The notes: generated by a model from the letters alone, not told the origin. Shown: positions 16,614 to 25,748, counted from the stretch's first letter. The stretch is DNA of 29,928 nt from DATKCF01 sp035513345 (GCA_035513345.1 DATKCF010000019.1:1-29928), one strand, 5' to 3'. Numbers and translations: made by a program.

Positions 16614-17159
16614 ATGACGCACAGTCAACGGCCGCACGAGCTGGCGCTTCCGGTCGCTTCACTGGCAGCACTGCGGCGGGCGCTGGCTGACGTGGTCGGC
16701 GCGGATCACGCCGCGCACACGCTGCAGACCGCCGGCAATGCGGCCGGCGATGCATTCCACGACATCCTCACGGGTGCGTCCGCGGATACCGCGCCGACGG
16801 ACTGGAGTGAAGCAGCGTTCTGGCGCCGGTTCGCGGAGCTGTTCGCCCGGCGCGGATGGGGGCACCTGTCGAACGAGCGCGTACACGAAGGCGTGGGCGC
16901 ACTGAGCGCGGACGACTGGGCCGAAGCCGATCCCGCTTTCGGCGAGGAACGACCGAGCTGCTCATTCACCGCGGGCCTGTTCGCGAACCTGCTCGGCCGT
17001 GTATCCGACGACGAGGTCGCCGTCCTCGAGGTCGAGTGCCGCTCACGCGGCGACCAACGCTGCCGCTTCCTGTACGGCAGTGCCGCCGCGCTCGACGCCG
17101 TGTACGCCCGGCTCCGCTCCGGCGATGCGGTCGGTGAAACGCTGGCAACGCTGCGCTGA
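16614..17159 (+). CDS. V4R-domain protein
   Basis: 181 residues. The C-terminal half (about 105-165) fits the V4R (4-vinyl reductase-like) small-molecule-binding domain: CSFTAGLFANLLGRV, then EVECRSRGDQRCRF with the two Cys residues that typically close this fold and may bind metal. The N-terminal half is helical without a recognised motif. V4R domains occur as sensors beside regulators and in heme or vinyl reductase contexts; the ligand here is unknown. Two ATGs are adjacent (16611, 16614); GGAGG lies 6 nt before the second, so I use it. The gene sits between ligA and ruvX, 27 nt after ligA. Confidence 0.75.
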   Translation: MTHSQRPHELALPVASLAALRRALADVVGADHAAHTLQTAGNAAGDAFHDILTGASADTAPTDWSEAAFWRRFAELFARRGWGHLSNERVHEGVGALSADDWAEADPAFGEERPSCSFTAGLFANLLGRVSDDEVAVLEVECRSRGDQRCRFLYGSAAALDAVYARLRSGDAVGETLATLR

Positions 17160-17636
17160 GTGGGCCGCACGCTCGCAATCGACTTCGGTGGACGCCGTAT
17201 CGGCCTCGCGATCAGTGATCCCACGGCGACGGTCGCGCAACCGCTGCCCGCACTCGTGCGCCGCCGAGGCAAACGCCCTCCGGTCAAGGCGATCCTCGAC
17301 GTGATGTCGGAGTACGATGTCGAATGCGCCGTCGTCGGACTGCCGCTCTCGCTCGACGGCGACGACACCGAGTGGACCGCCGGCGTCAGGGAGTTCGCGG
17401 CCCGGCTTGCCGAACGCGCCGGTATCGACGTCTTCCTCATCGACGAACGGATGACATCCGTCGCGGCCGAACGCACCGTACGCTCACTCGGGCTGCCGCG
17501 TGCGCAACGCGAACGCAAGGACCGCATAGACACGGCTGCGGCAATGCTCATACTGCAGGCGTTCCTCGATCGTACACGCGGCGGCATCGAGATCGAACGG
17601 GCCGGCCACGGCACTAAAGGCGACCATGCGCATTGA
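17160..17636 (+). CDS. ruvX: Putative pre-16S rRNA nuclease / Holliday junction resolvase-like YqgF
   Basis: RNase H-fold protein of 158 residues. Conserved acidic sites are in AIDFGGRRIGLAISD (Asp8), VVGLPLSLDG, DERMTS (Asp-Glu), and KDRIDTAAA (last Asp). YqgF matures 16S rRNA 5' ends in E. coli; the resolvase role came from fold similarity. The GTG start at 17160 follows the V4R stop without a gap, and the 3' end overlaps mltG by 11 nt. ruvX next to mltG is common in bacteria. Confidence 0.92.
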   Translation: MGRTLAIDFGGRRIGLAISDPTATVAQPLPALVRRRGKRPPVKAILDVMSEYDVECAVVGLPLSLDGDDTEWTAGVREFAARLAERAGIDVFLIDERMTSVAAERTVRSLGLPRAQRERKDRIDTAAAMLILQAFLDRTRGGIEIERAGHGTKGDHAH

Positions 17637-18624
17637 ACGTTCGCGGCGCGTGCCGCACGTCCTGCTGCTTGCGATCGTATTCTGCGCCTGTGGCGAATCG
17701 AGCAGCGGGACGGGCGATCCGTTGCGCGTTCGCGTGCCTGCCGGCGCGGCGTTCGCGCTGGTCGCGGACAGCCTTGCCGCGAAGGACATCATCGGATCGC
17801 CCCGTCTGTTCCGTCTCTACGCGCGGTTCAGGGGCGACGCAACGAAGATCAAGCCGGGCACGTACGAGTTCCGCCGCGAGTCCGGCTGGGACCATGTCCT
17901 GGCGGAACTGGTCGCGGGCAACATCATGACCGAACGGCTCGTCATTCCCGAGGGCCTTCGTCTCGATGAAATCGCCGAACGCATCGCGGCGCTTGCGGAT
18001 GTCGATGCCGATTCGCTGGCCGATGCACTGCGCGACACGTCCCTCGTCACCCGATTCGCCGTGCCGGGACCGACGCTCGAGGGCTACCTGTATCCTGCGA
18101 CGTACACGTTTCCGGTCGACACGGAAGCGGACGTGGTAGTCGAGCACCTGATCGACACGTACCACCAGATCTGGACGGCCGAGCGCCTCGCCATGGCCGA
18201 TTCACTCGGCATGACCGAGCGTCAGGTCGTGACGCTCGCGTCGATCATCGAAACGGAAGCGGTACTGCCCGCCGAGATGCCCATCATTTCGGCCGTCTAC
18301 CACAACCGCCTGCGCATCGGCATGCCATTGCAGGCGGATCCAACGGTGCAGTACGCGCTCGGCGGGCACCGGGAGCGACTGCTGTACGCCGACATCGACC
18401 GCGTCGCCGACCATCCGTACAACACCTACACGCAGCGCGGCCTGCCACCGGGTCCCATCGCGTCGCCATCCGAACGTGCAATCGATGCGGCGCTATCACC
18501 CGCCGATGTCGACTTCCTCTATTTCGTGGCCCGTCCCGATGGCAGCCATATCTTCACCCGCACACTGGCCGAACACAACCGCGCTCGTGCCGAGGTCCGG
18601 CGCTTGCAGACGAGCGGCAGTTGA
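17626..18624 (+). CDS. mltG: Endolytic murein transglycosylase MltG (YceG-like)
   Basis: Cleaves nascent glycan strands in the periplasm and so sets glycan length. 332 residues: a basic N-terminus, a hydrophobic segment (HVLLLAIVFC, 11-20) followed by ACGESSSG, a LysM-like part, then the YceG domain with EGLRLDEIAE, LEGYLYPATY (about 151-160), catalytic Glu209 in LASIIETEA, MPLQADPTVQYAL and YNTYTQRGLPPGPIASP. The C-A-C-G after the hydrophobic stretch resembles a loose lipobox, so it may be a lipoprotein and not a single-pass membrane protein. Its stop overlaps the thiE TTG. Confidence 0.95.
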   Translation: MRIERSRRVPHVLLLAIVFCACGESSSGTGDPLRVRVPAGAAFALVADSLAAKDIIGSPRLFRLYARFRGDATKIKPGTYEFRRESGWDHVLAELVAGNIMTERLVIPEGLRLDEIAERIAALADVDADSLADALRDTSLVTRFAVPGPTLEGYLYPATYTFPVDTEADVVVEHLIDTYHQIWTAERLAMADSLGMTERQVVTLASIIETEAVLPAEMPIISAVYHNRLRIGMPLQADPTVQYALGGHRERLLYADIDRVADHPYNTYTQRGLPPGPIASPSERAIDAALSPADVDFLYFVARPDGSHIFTRTLAEHNRARAEVRRLQTSGS

Positions 18625-19256
18625 ACGGCCCGGATCTCCGGCTCATTGTCATCACCGATGCTTCACTGGCCTTGCCGCGGACGGTCGCGGATGTGGTGGC
18701 CGCCGCGCTCGGCCAGGGCGCGCCCTGCATCCAGCTCCGTGACAAGAATGCGAATGCGCGCGAGCTGTTCGATCAGGCGAAGGCCCTGCTTCCGCTCGTG
18801 CGAGCGCACGGTGCTTCGCTGATCATCAACGACAGGCTCGATATCGCGCTGCTCACGGGCGCGGACGGCGTTCACCTCGGTCCGGACGACCTGCCCGTCG
18901 CCGAAGCCAGACGTATCGCGCCGGCGCCCTTCATCATCGGCCACTCGACGGACGATCCGGCCGTGGCCCGGCAGGCCGAGCGCGATGGCGCCAGCTACAT
19001 CGGCTGCGGCGCCGTGTTCGGCACGACGTCGAAGGCCGATGCCGGCGATGAGAGCATCGGCGTCGGCCGCCTCGACGAGGTCGCACGCGCCGTCAGCATC
19101 CCGGTCGTCGGCATCGGCGGCATCACGACGAACAACATCGCGCTTGTTGCCGGCACCGCCGCCGCCGGCGCAGCCGTGATCGGCGCGATCATGACGGCAC
19201 GCGATACGGCGTCGACGGTCCGGTCGCTGCTGGCGCCGTTCGACGCGCGCAAATGA
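18621..19256 (+). CDS. thiE: Thiamine phosphate synthase
   Basis: Joins HMP-pyrophosphate and thiazole phosphate to thiamine phosphate. 211-residue TIM barrel with IQLRDKNA (pyrophosphate-binding Arg and Lys), IINDRLDIALLTGADGVHLG (diphosphate and Mg site), GHST, GAVFGTTSKA and the GIGGIT phosphate loop. The TTG start at 18621 overlaps the mltG TGA, and its own TGA overlaps the next ATG (ATGA). No other thi gene or THI-box riboswitch is visible here, so its expression seems tied to the wall and housekeeping operon. Confidence 0.93.
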   Translation: MNGPDLRLIVITDASLALPRTVADVVAAALGQGAPCIQLRDKNANARELFDQAKALLPLVRAHGASLIINDRLDIALLTGADGVHLGPDDLPVAEARRIAPAPFIIGHSTDDPAVARQAERDGASYIGCGAVFGTTSKADAGDESIGVGRLDEVARAVSIPVVGIGGITTNNIALVAGTAAAGAAVIGAIMTARDTASTVRSLLAPFDARK

Positions 19257-20428
19257 CGACGACCGGTGCGCTCGTCGCGCGAGTCAACGCCCGCGGCGCC
19301 ACCCGATGGGCCAGCCGGCTGCACCCGTGGATCTACCGCAGCGACCTGCTGGACTCGCCCGGCGATGAACCCGGCGTTGTCGATGTCGTCGACGCGGGCG
19401 GACGACCCATCGGCAGCGCCCTCTGGAGCCCCGTATCGACCATCTCGCTGCGCATGCTCACGCACGAACCTCGCGCTATCGATGCCGCGTTCTGGCGCGA
19501 GCGTCTACAGCAGGCAAAAACGTTGCGCGACTCGCTGCGCCCCCACGCCGACTCGTACCGGCTGGTTCACGCCGAAGCGGATGGCCTGCCTTCGCTCATC
19601 GTCGACCGGTACGCCAACTGGCTCGTCGTTCAGTTCCTGTCAGCCGGGATCGAGCGCCATCGCGATGAGATCCGCGACGCACTCGTCGACACGCTCGCAC
19701 CACGCGGCATCCTCGCGCGCGACGACGTGCCGATCCGACGCCACGAGCAACTCGGCACCGGCGTCAGTGTGATCCATGGTGAGGTTCCGGAATCGATCGA
19801 GGCGAGTGAGGTCGATGTTCGCTACGTCGTCGCACCACGGACCGGACAGAAGACCGGCGCGTTCCTCGACCAGCGCGAGAACCGCGCTCGTGCCGGGTCG
19901 CTCGCCCGCGGCGAAGCTCTCGACCTCTTCACCTTCAACGGTGCCTTCGCACTGCACCTCGCCCGCGGCGGTGCACGCGTCACAGCCGTCGATTCCTCCA
20001 GCGATGCGCTCGAACGCGCCACCCTCAACGCAAGGCTGAACGGACTCGCTGATCGCATCGACTGTGTCGAAGCCAATGTCTTCGACCTGCTGCCGGATCT
20101 CGAGCGTGACTCACGACGCTTCGACATCATCGTGCTCGATCCGCCCGCCTTCGCCAGAAAACGCGAAAACGTCGATGCCGCGCTGCGCGGCTACAAGGAG
20201 GTCAACCTGCGCGCCATGAGACTGCTCGCGCCCGGCGGCCACCTGCTCACCTTCTCCTGCTCGTACCACGTCGGAACCGACCGATTCCGGACAATGCTGG
20301 AAAGCGCTGCCGCCGATGCCGGCCGGCCCATCCGCTGGATCGAGACCCTCGGCCAGGCCAGCGACCATCCGGCGATCCTCCAGATACCGGAGAGTTCCTA
20401 TCTGAAGGGCGCGATCCTGCAGGGCTGA
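19253..20428 (+). CDS. rlmI: RlmI-like class I SAM-dependent rRNA methyltransferase
   Basis: 391 residues. An N-terminal PUA-type RNA-binding domain (residues 1-80) includes ASRLHPWIYRSDL, then an EEHD-like middle domain (VHAEADGLPSLIVDRY), then a Rossmann methyltransferase with GAFLDQRENR, motif I DLFTFNGAFALHLA and motif IV DPPAFARK. RGYKEVNLRAMRLL, FSCSYHV and DHPAILQIPESSYLKG follow. The order and signatures match the RlmI/YccW (23S m5C1962) family; the exact target nucleotide is inferred. It is the last gene of the seven-gene operon that starts at 13567. I see no clear terminator after it. Confidence 0.85.
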   Translation: MTTTGALVARVNARGATRWASRLHPWIYRSDLLDSPGDEPGVVDVVDAGGRPIGSALWSPVSTISLRMLTHEPRAIDAAFWRERLQQAKTLRDSLRPHADSYRLVHAEADGLPSLIVDRYANWLVVQFLSAGIERHRDEIRDALVDTLAPRGILARDDVPIRRHEQLGTGVSVIHGEVPESIEASEVDVRYVVAPRTGQKTGAFLDQRENRARAGSLARGEALDLFTFNGAFALHLARGGARVTAVDSSSDALERATLNARLNGLADRIDCVEANVFDLLPDLERDSRRFDIIVLDPPAFARKRENVDAALRGYKEVNLRAMRLLAPGGHLLTFSCSYHVGTDRFRTMLESAAADAGRPIRWIETLGQASDHPAILQIPESSYLKGAILQG

Positions 20429-21156
20429 GGGCGCGACGAGCACAGGGTCGGCGCCTGGAGACACAGGCCCTGACTGTGACGAGTACAGGTTCGTGCCAGA
20501 CCACCACTTGTGGTTCGTGACCGGCAAAGAGGAAGGTGGCCGTCGCCCTGGACAGTGAGCGGCTCGAAGCGATGGACGAGTCGATCGCACGACGGGAGGT
20601 CCTCGGGTTCCCAGCAGGCCGACCGCGCCGGGATCAAACCCGCGCTCTTCAACTCCGCAAACGCAGCCGGCGTATCCTGCGATTGCGGGATTCGCTGCGC
20701 TATAGACATCCGATCGCGCATTGGTGCGCGCGTCCCGACATTGACTGCGGAATCGAGTACTTCACAGACAGCCAAATCCGCAGGGGCATCGCTGGCGTCG
20801 CACCCTTGCGGAATTGGCGACGGCTCCGCCAAGCGGGTCGGGTGGTCGCTTGCGCGACGTGAACCCTGCCCCACCACGCGAATCGCCGGCGTGGAGCAGC
20901 ATTCGCCGCTCATGGAGTGGTGAGTCCTGCCCCGCGTCCCTGGCTCGACGGCGCTGGGGCAAATCCGACTGCTCCATGCGCGGTCAGATTGCCCCACCCG
21001 ACGAAATGCGTGCGTTGGGGCCACTTTCACAGCGCCTGCGGCCGAAAGTCGCGCCTGCCATGTGCATGCCGGACCAATCCGCTGCTGTCGCTCGGATGCC
21101 AACAGACTTCGGTGACGAGACGCCTGTGCCCGTTCCTGCGCCAGGCGATCGGCTGA
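20429..21156. other. 728-bp region without a convincing gene
   Basis: Several ORFs of 100-234 codons cross this stretch, but none shows a family motif. In the longest (minus, start 21102) only 29 of the first 49 codons end in G or C, against 34 of 42 in rpsP. Visible details are a direct repeat GACGAGCACAGG / GACGAGTACAGG near 20434 and 20479, several TGGGGC/GCCCCA words around 20930-21030, and a 6-bp hairpin CCACGC/GCGTGG at 20874-20894. It may be decayed or acquired DNA between two convergent operons. Confidence 0.5.
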
Positions 21157-21714
21157 TCAGGACAACAGCGGTCCCGGCCTGTCCCGAAGCTGCTTCGCGA
21201 AGTCCACCTCGGCTGTCAGCCGATGGATCTCCCGGTTCGCCGCCGACAACTCGTCCTCGGTCAGACTCAACCGTGTCTCGAACTCCATGACCCGCTCCTC
21301 GAGGAGGTTCGTAACGGCGCCGCCGGCCACGCGCCGGCCCGTGGCCAGCCCCGGTGTCGCCTGCCGCGAACCCAGCCAGCGAAGAACGACCCACGCGCTC
21401 GTCGCCAGTACGAAAACGACGCACCCCGCGATCGTCGTCGTCAGCGTGACGCGGACACCGCCCCACAGCAGGGAGGTCGAAACGGCACCCGCGCTCTCGA
21501 CTGCCCGCGCCATCTGGCTGAATCCGATCAGCGTTCCGAGCACGCCTCCCACCAGCGCGAAGCCACCCCAGAAAATGACGCCATCGGCAACGTCCTTCCC
21601 CGCCCTGCCGGATCGCAACGTCGCCGCAGACCGCAACGCGGAAACCGCCGCGAGCGCCGCTCCCGCGAGCACGAAGCTCATCGCAAATCCGCCCTCCCGA
21701 ATGAAATCCATCAT
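21157..21714 (-). CDS. MotA/TolQ/ExbB-like membrane protein with C-terminal coiled coil
   Basis: 185 residues, three hydrophobic segments: about 8-34, 44-70 and 80-114. The pattern GGVLGTLIGFSQMARAV, then WGGVRVTLTTTIAGCVVFVLA resembles the GLLGTVxGM...AL.TTaxGL signature of MotA/TolQ/ExbB proton-channel proteins. Family members normally pair with an ExbD/TolR/MotB partner, and none is adjacent. Residues about 138-175 form a charged helix (FETRLSLTEDELSAANREIHRL). GGAG lies 8 nt before the first ATG (21714). It follows the HAAS-type gene after 18 nt, so padR, HAAS and this gene form one transcript. The distant similarity makes the function uncertain. Confidence 0.65.
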   Translation of the reverse strand: MMDFIREGGFAMSFVLAGAALAAVSALRSAATLRSGRAGKDVADGVIFWGGFALVGGVLGTLIGFSQMARAVESAGAVSTSLLWGGVRVTLTTTIAGCVVFVLATSAWVVLRWLGSRQATPGLATGRRVAGGAVTNLLEERVMEFETRLSLTEDELSAANREIHRLTAEVDFAKQLRDRPGPLLS

Positions 21715-21732
21715 TGTCCTTGCTCCTCTTCC

Positions 21733-22482
21733 TCAGGACCGTCCGCGCCGGGCCCGACTCAGCCGACGCTCGCCGCGCTCCGCCGCAGCGATGCGCGTCT
21801 TCAGAAGGAACCACACGATGCCCGTGCCCAACGCCGTCGCCAGCGCGGCGCTCAGCAGGTCCGCAGAGTGCCTCAGCCAGGGCATCAGAAGGGCCAGCGC
21901 ACGACCCGGCGCCACGTCCGCCGGGGGAAGCGCACCGTACAGATCGATCGCCGCGCTCAGGACTGCCGCCGTACACGCAACCAGCGACAGCACCGGAACC
22001 GCCGCCAGCCCGCGCCGCATCCGGTCCAACCGCGTTTCGCCGCGCACCACGATCCGGAAGGAACGCGCCGCCGCAACGACCCACGCGCCCGATGCCGCAA
22101 CCAGTACCACCCACGGCAGCAGCGAGCCATCCAGAAGCCGCAACCGGGTCATTGCCGCCACTCCCGCACCCAGCAGGAACACCACCGTCACCAGCAGCAG
22201 ACCGACCTCAACCGCAACCTCCCGACCCGCCGCGTATCGCCGGACCAGACGCGCGTACAGCGGCCGATGCAGTTCCGCCAGTTCTTCCGCCGCATGGTCC
22301 GTCACGCCGAGCCGCGACTCGACTTCCCGCATCGCCGACACCTCATCGTGGCCAAGCCGCCGGTAGTGCCCGTACAGCCCCTCCACGTCCGACGCCAGTT
22401 CCTCCAGAATCATCGCCTTCGCCGGATACGGCACCTCGAGCGCGCTGCGCGCCCGCTCAACCACTCGTGCCAGATCGCTCAT
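21733..22482 (-). CDS. HAAS-domain-like membrane protein
   Basis: 249 residues. The cytosolic N-terminal helical domain (about 1-75, PAKAMILEELASDVEGLYGHYRRLG...EVESRLG) resembles the HAAS or permease-prefix domain that is often encoded beside PadR regulators. Four hydrophobic segments follow (about 92-112, 122-140, 160-180, 205-225), then a basic Arg-rich tail. Its ATG (22482) lies inside padR, a 26-nt overlap, with GGAGG 6 nt upstream. By analogy with PadR/HAAS pairs it is probably the controlled membrane component; no transport motif is visible. Confidence 0.65.
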   Translation of the reverse strand: MSDLARVVERARSALEVPYPAKAMILEELASDVEGLYGHYRRLGHDEVSAMREVESRLGVTDHAAEELAELHRPLYARLVRRYAAGREVAVEVGLLLVTVVFLLGAGVAAMTRLRLLDGSLLPWVVLVAASGAWVVAAARSFRIVVRGETRLDRMRRGLAAVPVLSLVACTAAVLSAAIDLYGALPPADVAPGRALALLMPWLRHSADLLSAALATALGTGIVWFLLKTRIAAAERGERRLSRARRGRS

Positions 22483-22822
22483 CCCGTGCCTCCAGAACGT
22501 GCGACAGCCGGCGCAGCACCCGCTGCACCCACTCCGATCCCTGCGACAGCTCCACCCGACCTTCCGCCGTCAGACCGTAGACCTTCCGCCGACGCTCCCC
22601 ATCGCCGCCCGACCATTCTCCTTCGATCATCCCCGCCGCCTCGAGTCGGTGCAGAATCGGGTACAGCGTTCCGTACTGAAGCACGAACCAGCCACCGCTG
22701 CGTTCCTCGACATCGAGTGCGATCTGGTAGCCGTGTTTCGGGCCACCGGCGAGGGATCCGAGGACCAGCATCTCGTAGATGCGTCTGGGGAACGCCTGGG
22801 CGTCGAAAGCGTCATTATTCAT
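22457..22822 (-). CDS. PadR-family transcriptional regulator
   Basis: 121-residue winged-helix repressor. YEMLVLGSLAGGPKHGYQIALDV, then GTLYPILHRLEAAGMIEGEW and RRRKVYGLTAEGR are the PadR signatures (the HGYxI and GTLYPxLxRLExxG motifs). The C-terminal dimerisation helix is short, as in PadR subfamily 2. It starts at ATG 22822. The promoter and a palindrome lie just upstream, which suggests autoregulation. It is the first gene of the three-gene unit. Confidence 0.93.
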   Translation of the reverse strand: MNNDAFDAQAFPRRIYEMLVLGSLAGGPKHGYQIALDVEERSGGWFVLQYGTLYPILHRLEAAGMIEGEWSGGDGERRRKVYGLTAEGRVELSQGSEWVQRVLRRLSHVLEARDERSGTSG

Positions 22823-22840
22823 GGCATTGGGTAGAGATCC

Positions 22841-22888
22841 GAGATATATCGATACTCTTTATATAATCACCCGAATGTCGCACCGCAA
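22841..22888 (-). promoter_or_regulatory. Predicted padR promoter with operator palindrome
   Basis: On the minus strand TTGCGG (22883-22888), a 17-nt spacer and TATATA (22860-22865) form a promoter, with a start near 22853. Exactly there lies the palindrome TATCGATA (22847-22854) inside a larger imperfect dyad 22841-22857 flanked by GAG and CTC. An AT-rich dyad over the start site of a padR gene is the usual arrangement of an autorepressor. This is the most AT-rich stretch I noticed in the window. Confidence 0.55.
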
Positions 22889-22910
22889 GGGGCACGTGAA
22901 CAAACCAGAA

Positions 22911-22953
22911 ACGTTTCTCGTTTCTCGTTTCTGGGGCTGGTTTCTGGGGTCCG
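22911..22953 (+). repeat. GTTTCTGG-family repeat, left inverted arm
   Basis: 43-nt arm running ACGTTTCT, TCG-separated TTTCT units, then TTTCTGGGGCTGG and TTTCTGGGGTCCG. It pairs with 23045-23087 with 41 of 43 positions complementary, enclosing 91 nt. It is preceded by an inverted CCAGAAAC (22905-22912), so that AGAAACGTTTCT is itself a 12-bp palindrome (22907-22918). Confidence 0.85.
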
Positions 22954-23044
22954 AGCATTGACGGGTTGGAGCATTGAGGCTGGCGGGCGGCGGTACGACC
23001 AGGGCGGGGATGCGTCGGTGTGTAGACGTTCCCCTTGCGCGGAC

Positions 23045-23087
23045 CGGACCCCAGAAACCAGCCCCAGAAACCAGAAACAAGAAACGT
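23045..23087 (-). repeat. GTTTCTGG-family repeat, right inverted arm
   Basis: Reverse-complement partner of 22911-22953. The centre (22954-23044) has no ORF of note but repeats GAGCATTGA at 22953 and 22969. The whole element fills the gap between the PHP phosphoesterase stop (23161) and the padR promoter, so on the minus strand it follows the ATP synthase/PHP transcript and could act as its terminator or 3' stabiliser. Confidence 0.85.
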
Positions 23088-23160
23088 GTCATGGACATGG
23101 CGAGTGCCGCGGGCTGGCTCGGCTCTGGTTCGCCGCAGGGCACCGGGCCGGCCGTTGGCG

Positions 23161-23970
23161 TCAGATGCCGCCGCGCTCGAGGAACGGGCCGACCTCGTCG
23201 GTACCGACGCACCACTGGCCGAGTCGTCCGGACCATGGTCCGTGCCAGTCGGATCCGCCGGTAGCGAGGAGTCCTCGGCGTCGAGCGGCGTCCTCGAGGA
23301 TGCGGGTGTTGTCCTGATTGCAGCGGGGCCGGAAACACTCGATGGCATCGAGGCCCCAGTCGGTGAGGCGGTCGATGTGGCTGTCGAAGGTGGCCATTTC
23401 GGGGTGAGCCCATGCTGCGAGGCCGCCGGCGTTCTGAATCAGAGCGATGGCGTCGCGGGGAGTGATGAGATCGATGGGGCGGTAAGCGGGACAGTTGTCG
23501 CCGATCCAGCGGTCGAAGGCGTCGGAGACGGAATGAGCGTGGCCGCGGTTGACGAGGACGCGAGCGAGGTGCGGTCGCGCGACGATGCTGGCGCCGGCGG
23601 CTTCGGCCTCGACATCGGCGAAGTCGACATCGATGCCACCGGATCCGAGCGAATCGATGATGGCTTCCATGCGCTCGCGTCGACGGTCGATGGCCTGCAG
23701 CTCGTGGGTGGCCAGGTCGGGGAACGCGGTGTCGATGAAGTAGCCGAGGACGTGGAGTTCGCTGGTTTCGAAAGTGGTGGAGATCTCGATGGCGGGGATG
23801 ACGTGAATCGTGCCTTCACCGGTGGAGCATGCGAGCTGTACTCCTGAGGTGGTGTCGTGGTCGGCGAGCGCGATGATATCGAGGCCGCCGGCGCGGGCCT
23901 GATTGACGAGGACGTCGGCGCGAAGCGACCCGTCGGACGCGGTGGAATGCAGGTGAAGGTCGACTCTCAT
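23161..23970 (-). CDS. PHP-domain phosphoesterase (TrpH/YciV, RNase AM-like)
   Basis: 270 residues from ATG 23970. It has the PHP metal ligands in MRVDLHLHSTASDG (HxH), LADHDTTSG, AIEIS (Glu), ARPHLA, AWAHPE and GGSDWHG near the C-terminus. Order and length match the TrpH/YciV group, which hydrolyses 3',5'-nucleoside bisphosphates and trims RNA 5' ends in E. coli. It begins 28 nt after the atpC stop and is probably the last gene of the ATP synthase transcript. The frame is open to 24096, but that part overlaps atpC and lacks homology. Confidence 0.88.
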   Translation of the reverse strand: MRVDLHLHSTASDGSLRADVLVNQARAGGLDIIALADHDTTSGVQLACSTGEGTIHVIPAIEISTTFETSELHVLGYFIDTAFPDLATHELQAIDRRRERMEAIIDSLGSGGIDVDFADVEAEAAGASIVARPHLARVLVNRGHAHSVSDAFDRWIGDNCPAYRPIDLITPRDAIALIQNAGGLAAWAHPEMATFDSHIDRLTDWGLDAIECFRPRCNQDNTRILEDAARRRGLLATGGSDWHGPWSGRLGQWCVGTDEVGPFLERGGI

Positions 23971-23998
23971 GATTCGGTCGCGCTGCGTGTGTGAGGCG

Positions 23999-24262
23999 TC
24001 AGCTCTCGCTCGCGCGTTCGCTGAGGACGGTGACCACATCGTCAGCGACCTGGAGGAATCCACCCTCGACGTGGAACTGTGTCGTCTGGGTTCCATCAGT
24101 CACGCGGAGGCTGCCCCTGCCGAGGAGCACGAGTGTCGGGGCATGCCCGCGCAGGATACCCATTTCGCCATCCCACGCGGGAGCGACGACCATGTCGGCG
24201 GAGCCCTCGAAGATGGTCCGTTCGGGGCTGATGACGGAGACGCGGATCTGCGGGCCAGCCAC
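23999..24262 (-). CDS. atpC: ATP synthase F1 epsilon subunit, short form
   Basis: Central-stalk subunit. GTG 24262 is chosen because GGAGGT lies 8 nt upstream, inside the end of atpD, and because IRVSVISPERTIFEG, the epsilon start, follows at once. The frame upstream of it is within atpD. The 87 residues cover only the N-terminal beta-sandwich (APAWDGEMGILRGHAP, HVEGGFLQVADDVVTVL). The C-terminal helical pair of standard 130-140-residue subunits is missing, and only 28 nt separate the stop from the next gene. It lies immediately after the atpD stop. Confidence 0.92.
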   Translation of the reverse strand: MAGPQIRVSVISPERTIFEGSADMVVAPAWDGEMGILRGHAPTLVLLGRGSLRVTDGTQTTQFHVEGGFLQVADDVVTVLSERASES

Positions 24263-24266
24263 GGCG

Positions 24267-25697
<1,431 letters not shown>

Positions 25698-25748
25698 TGC
25701 GTGTCCTTTTGGTCGTTCTGTCCTCTGGAACAAGAAACGTGTACAGAA

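Noticed and set aside
20398..21102. 234-codon minus ORF in the gene-poor region
   Set aside because: Third-position G/C is low, no motif, no ribosome site seen, and it overlaps the rlmI end.
21223..22866. 547-codon plus ORF across the padR/HAAS/TolQ-like genes
   Set aside because: Antisense shadow, Arg/His/Pro-rich and without motifs.
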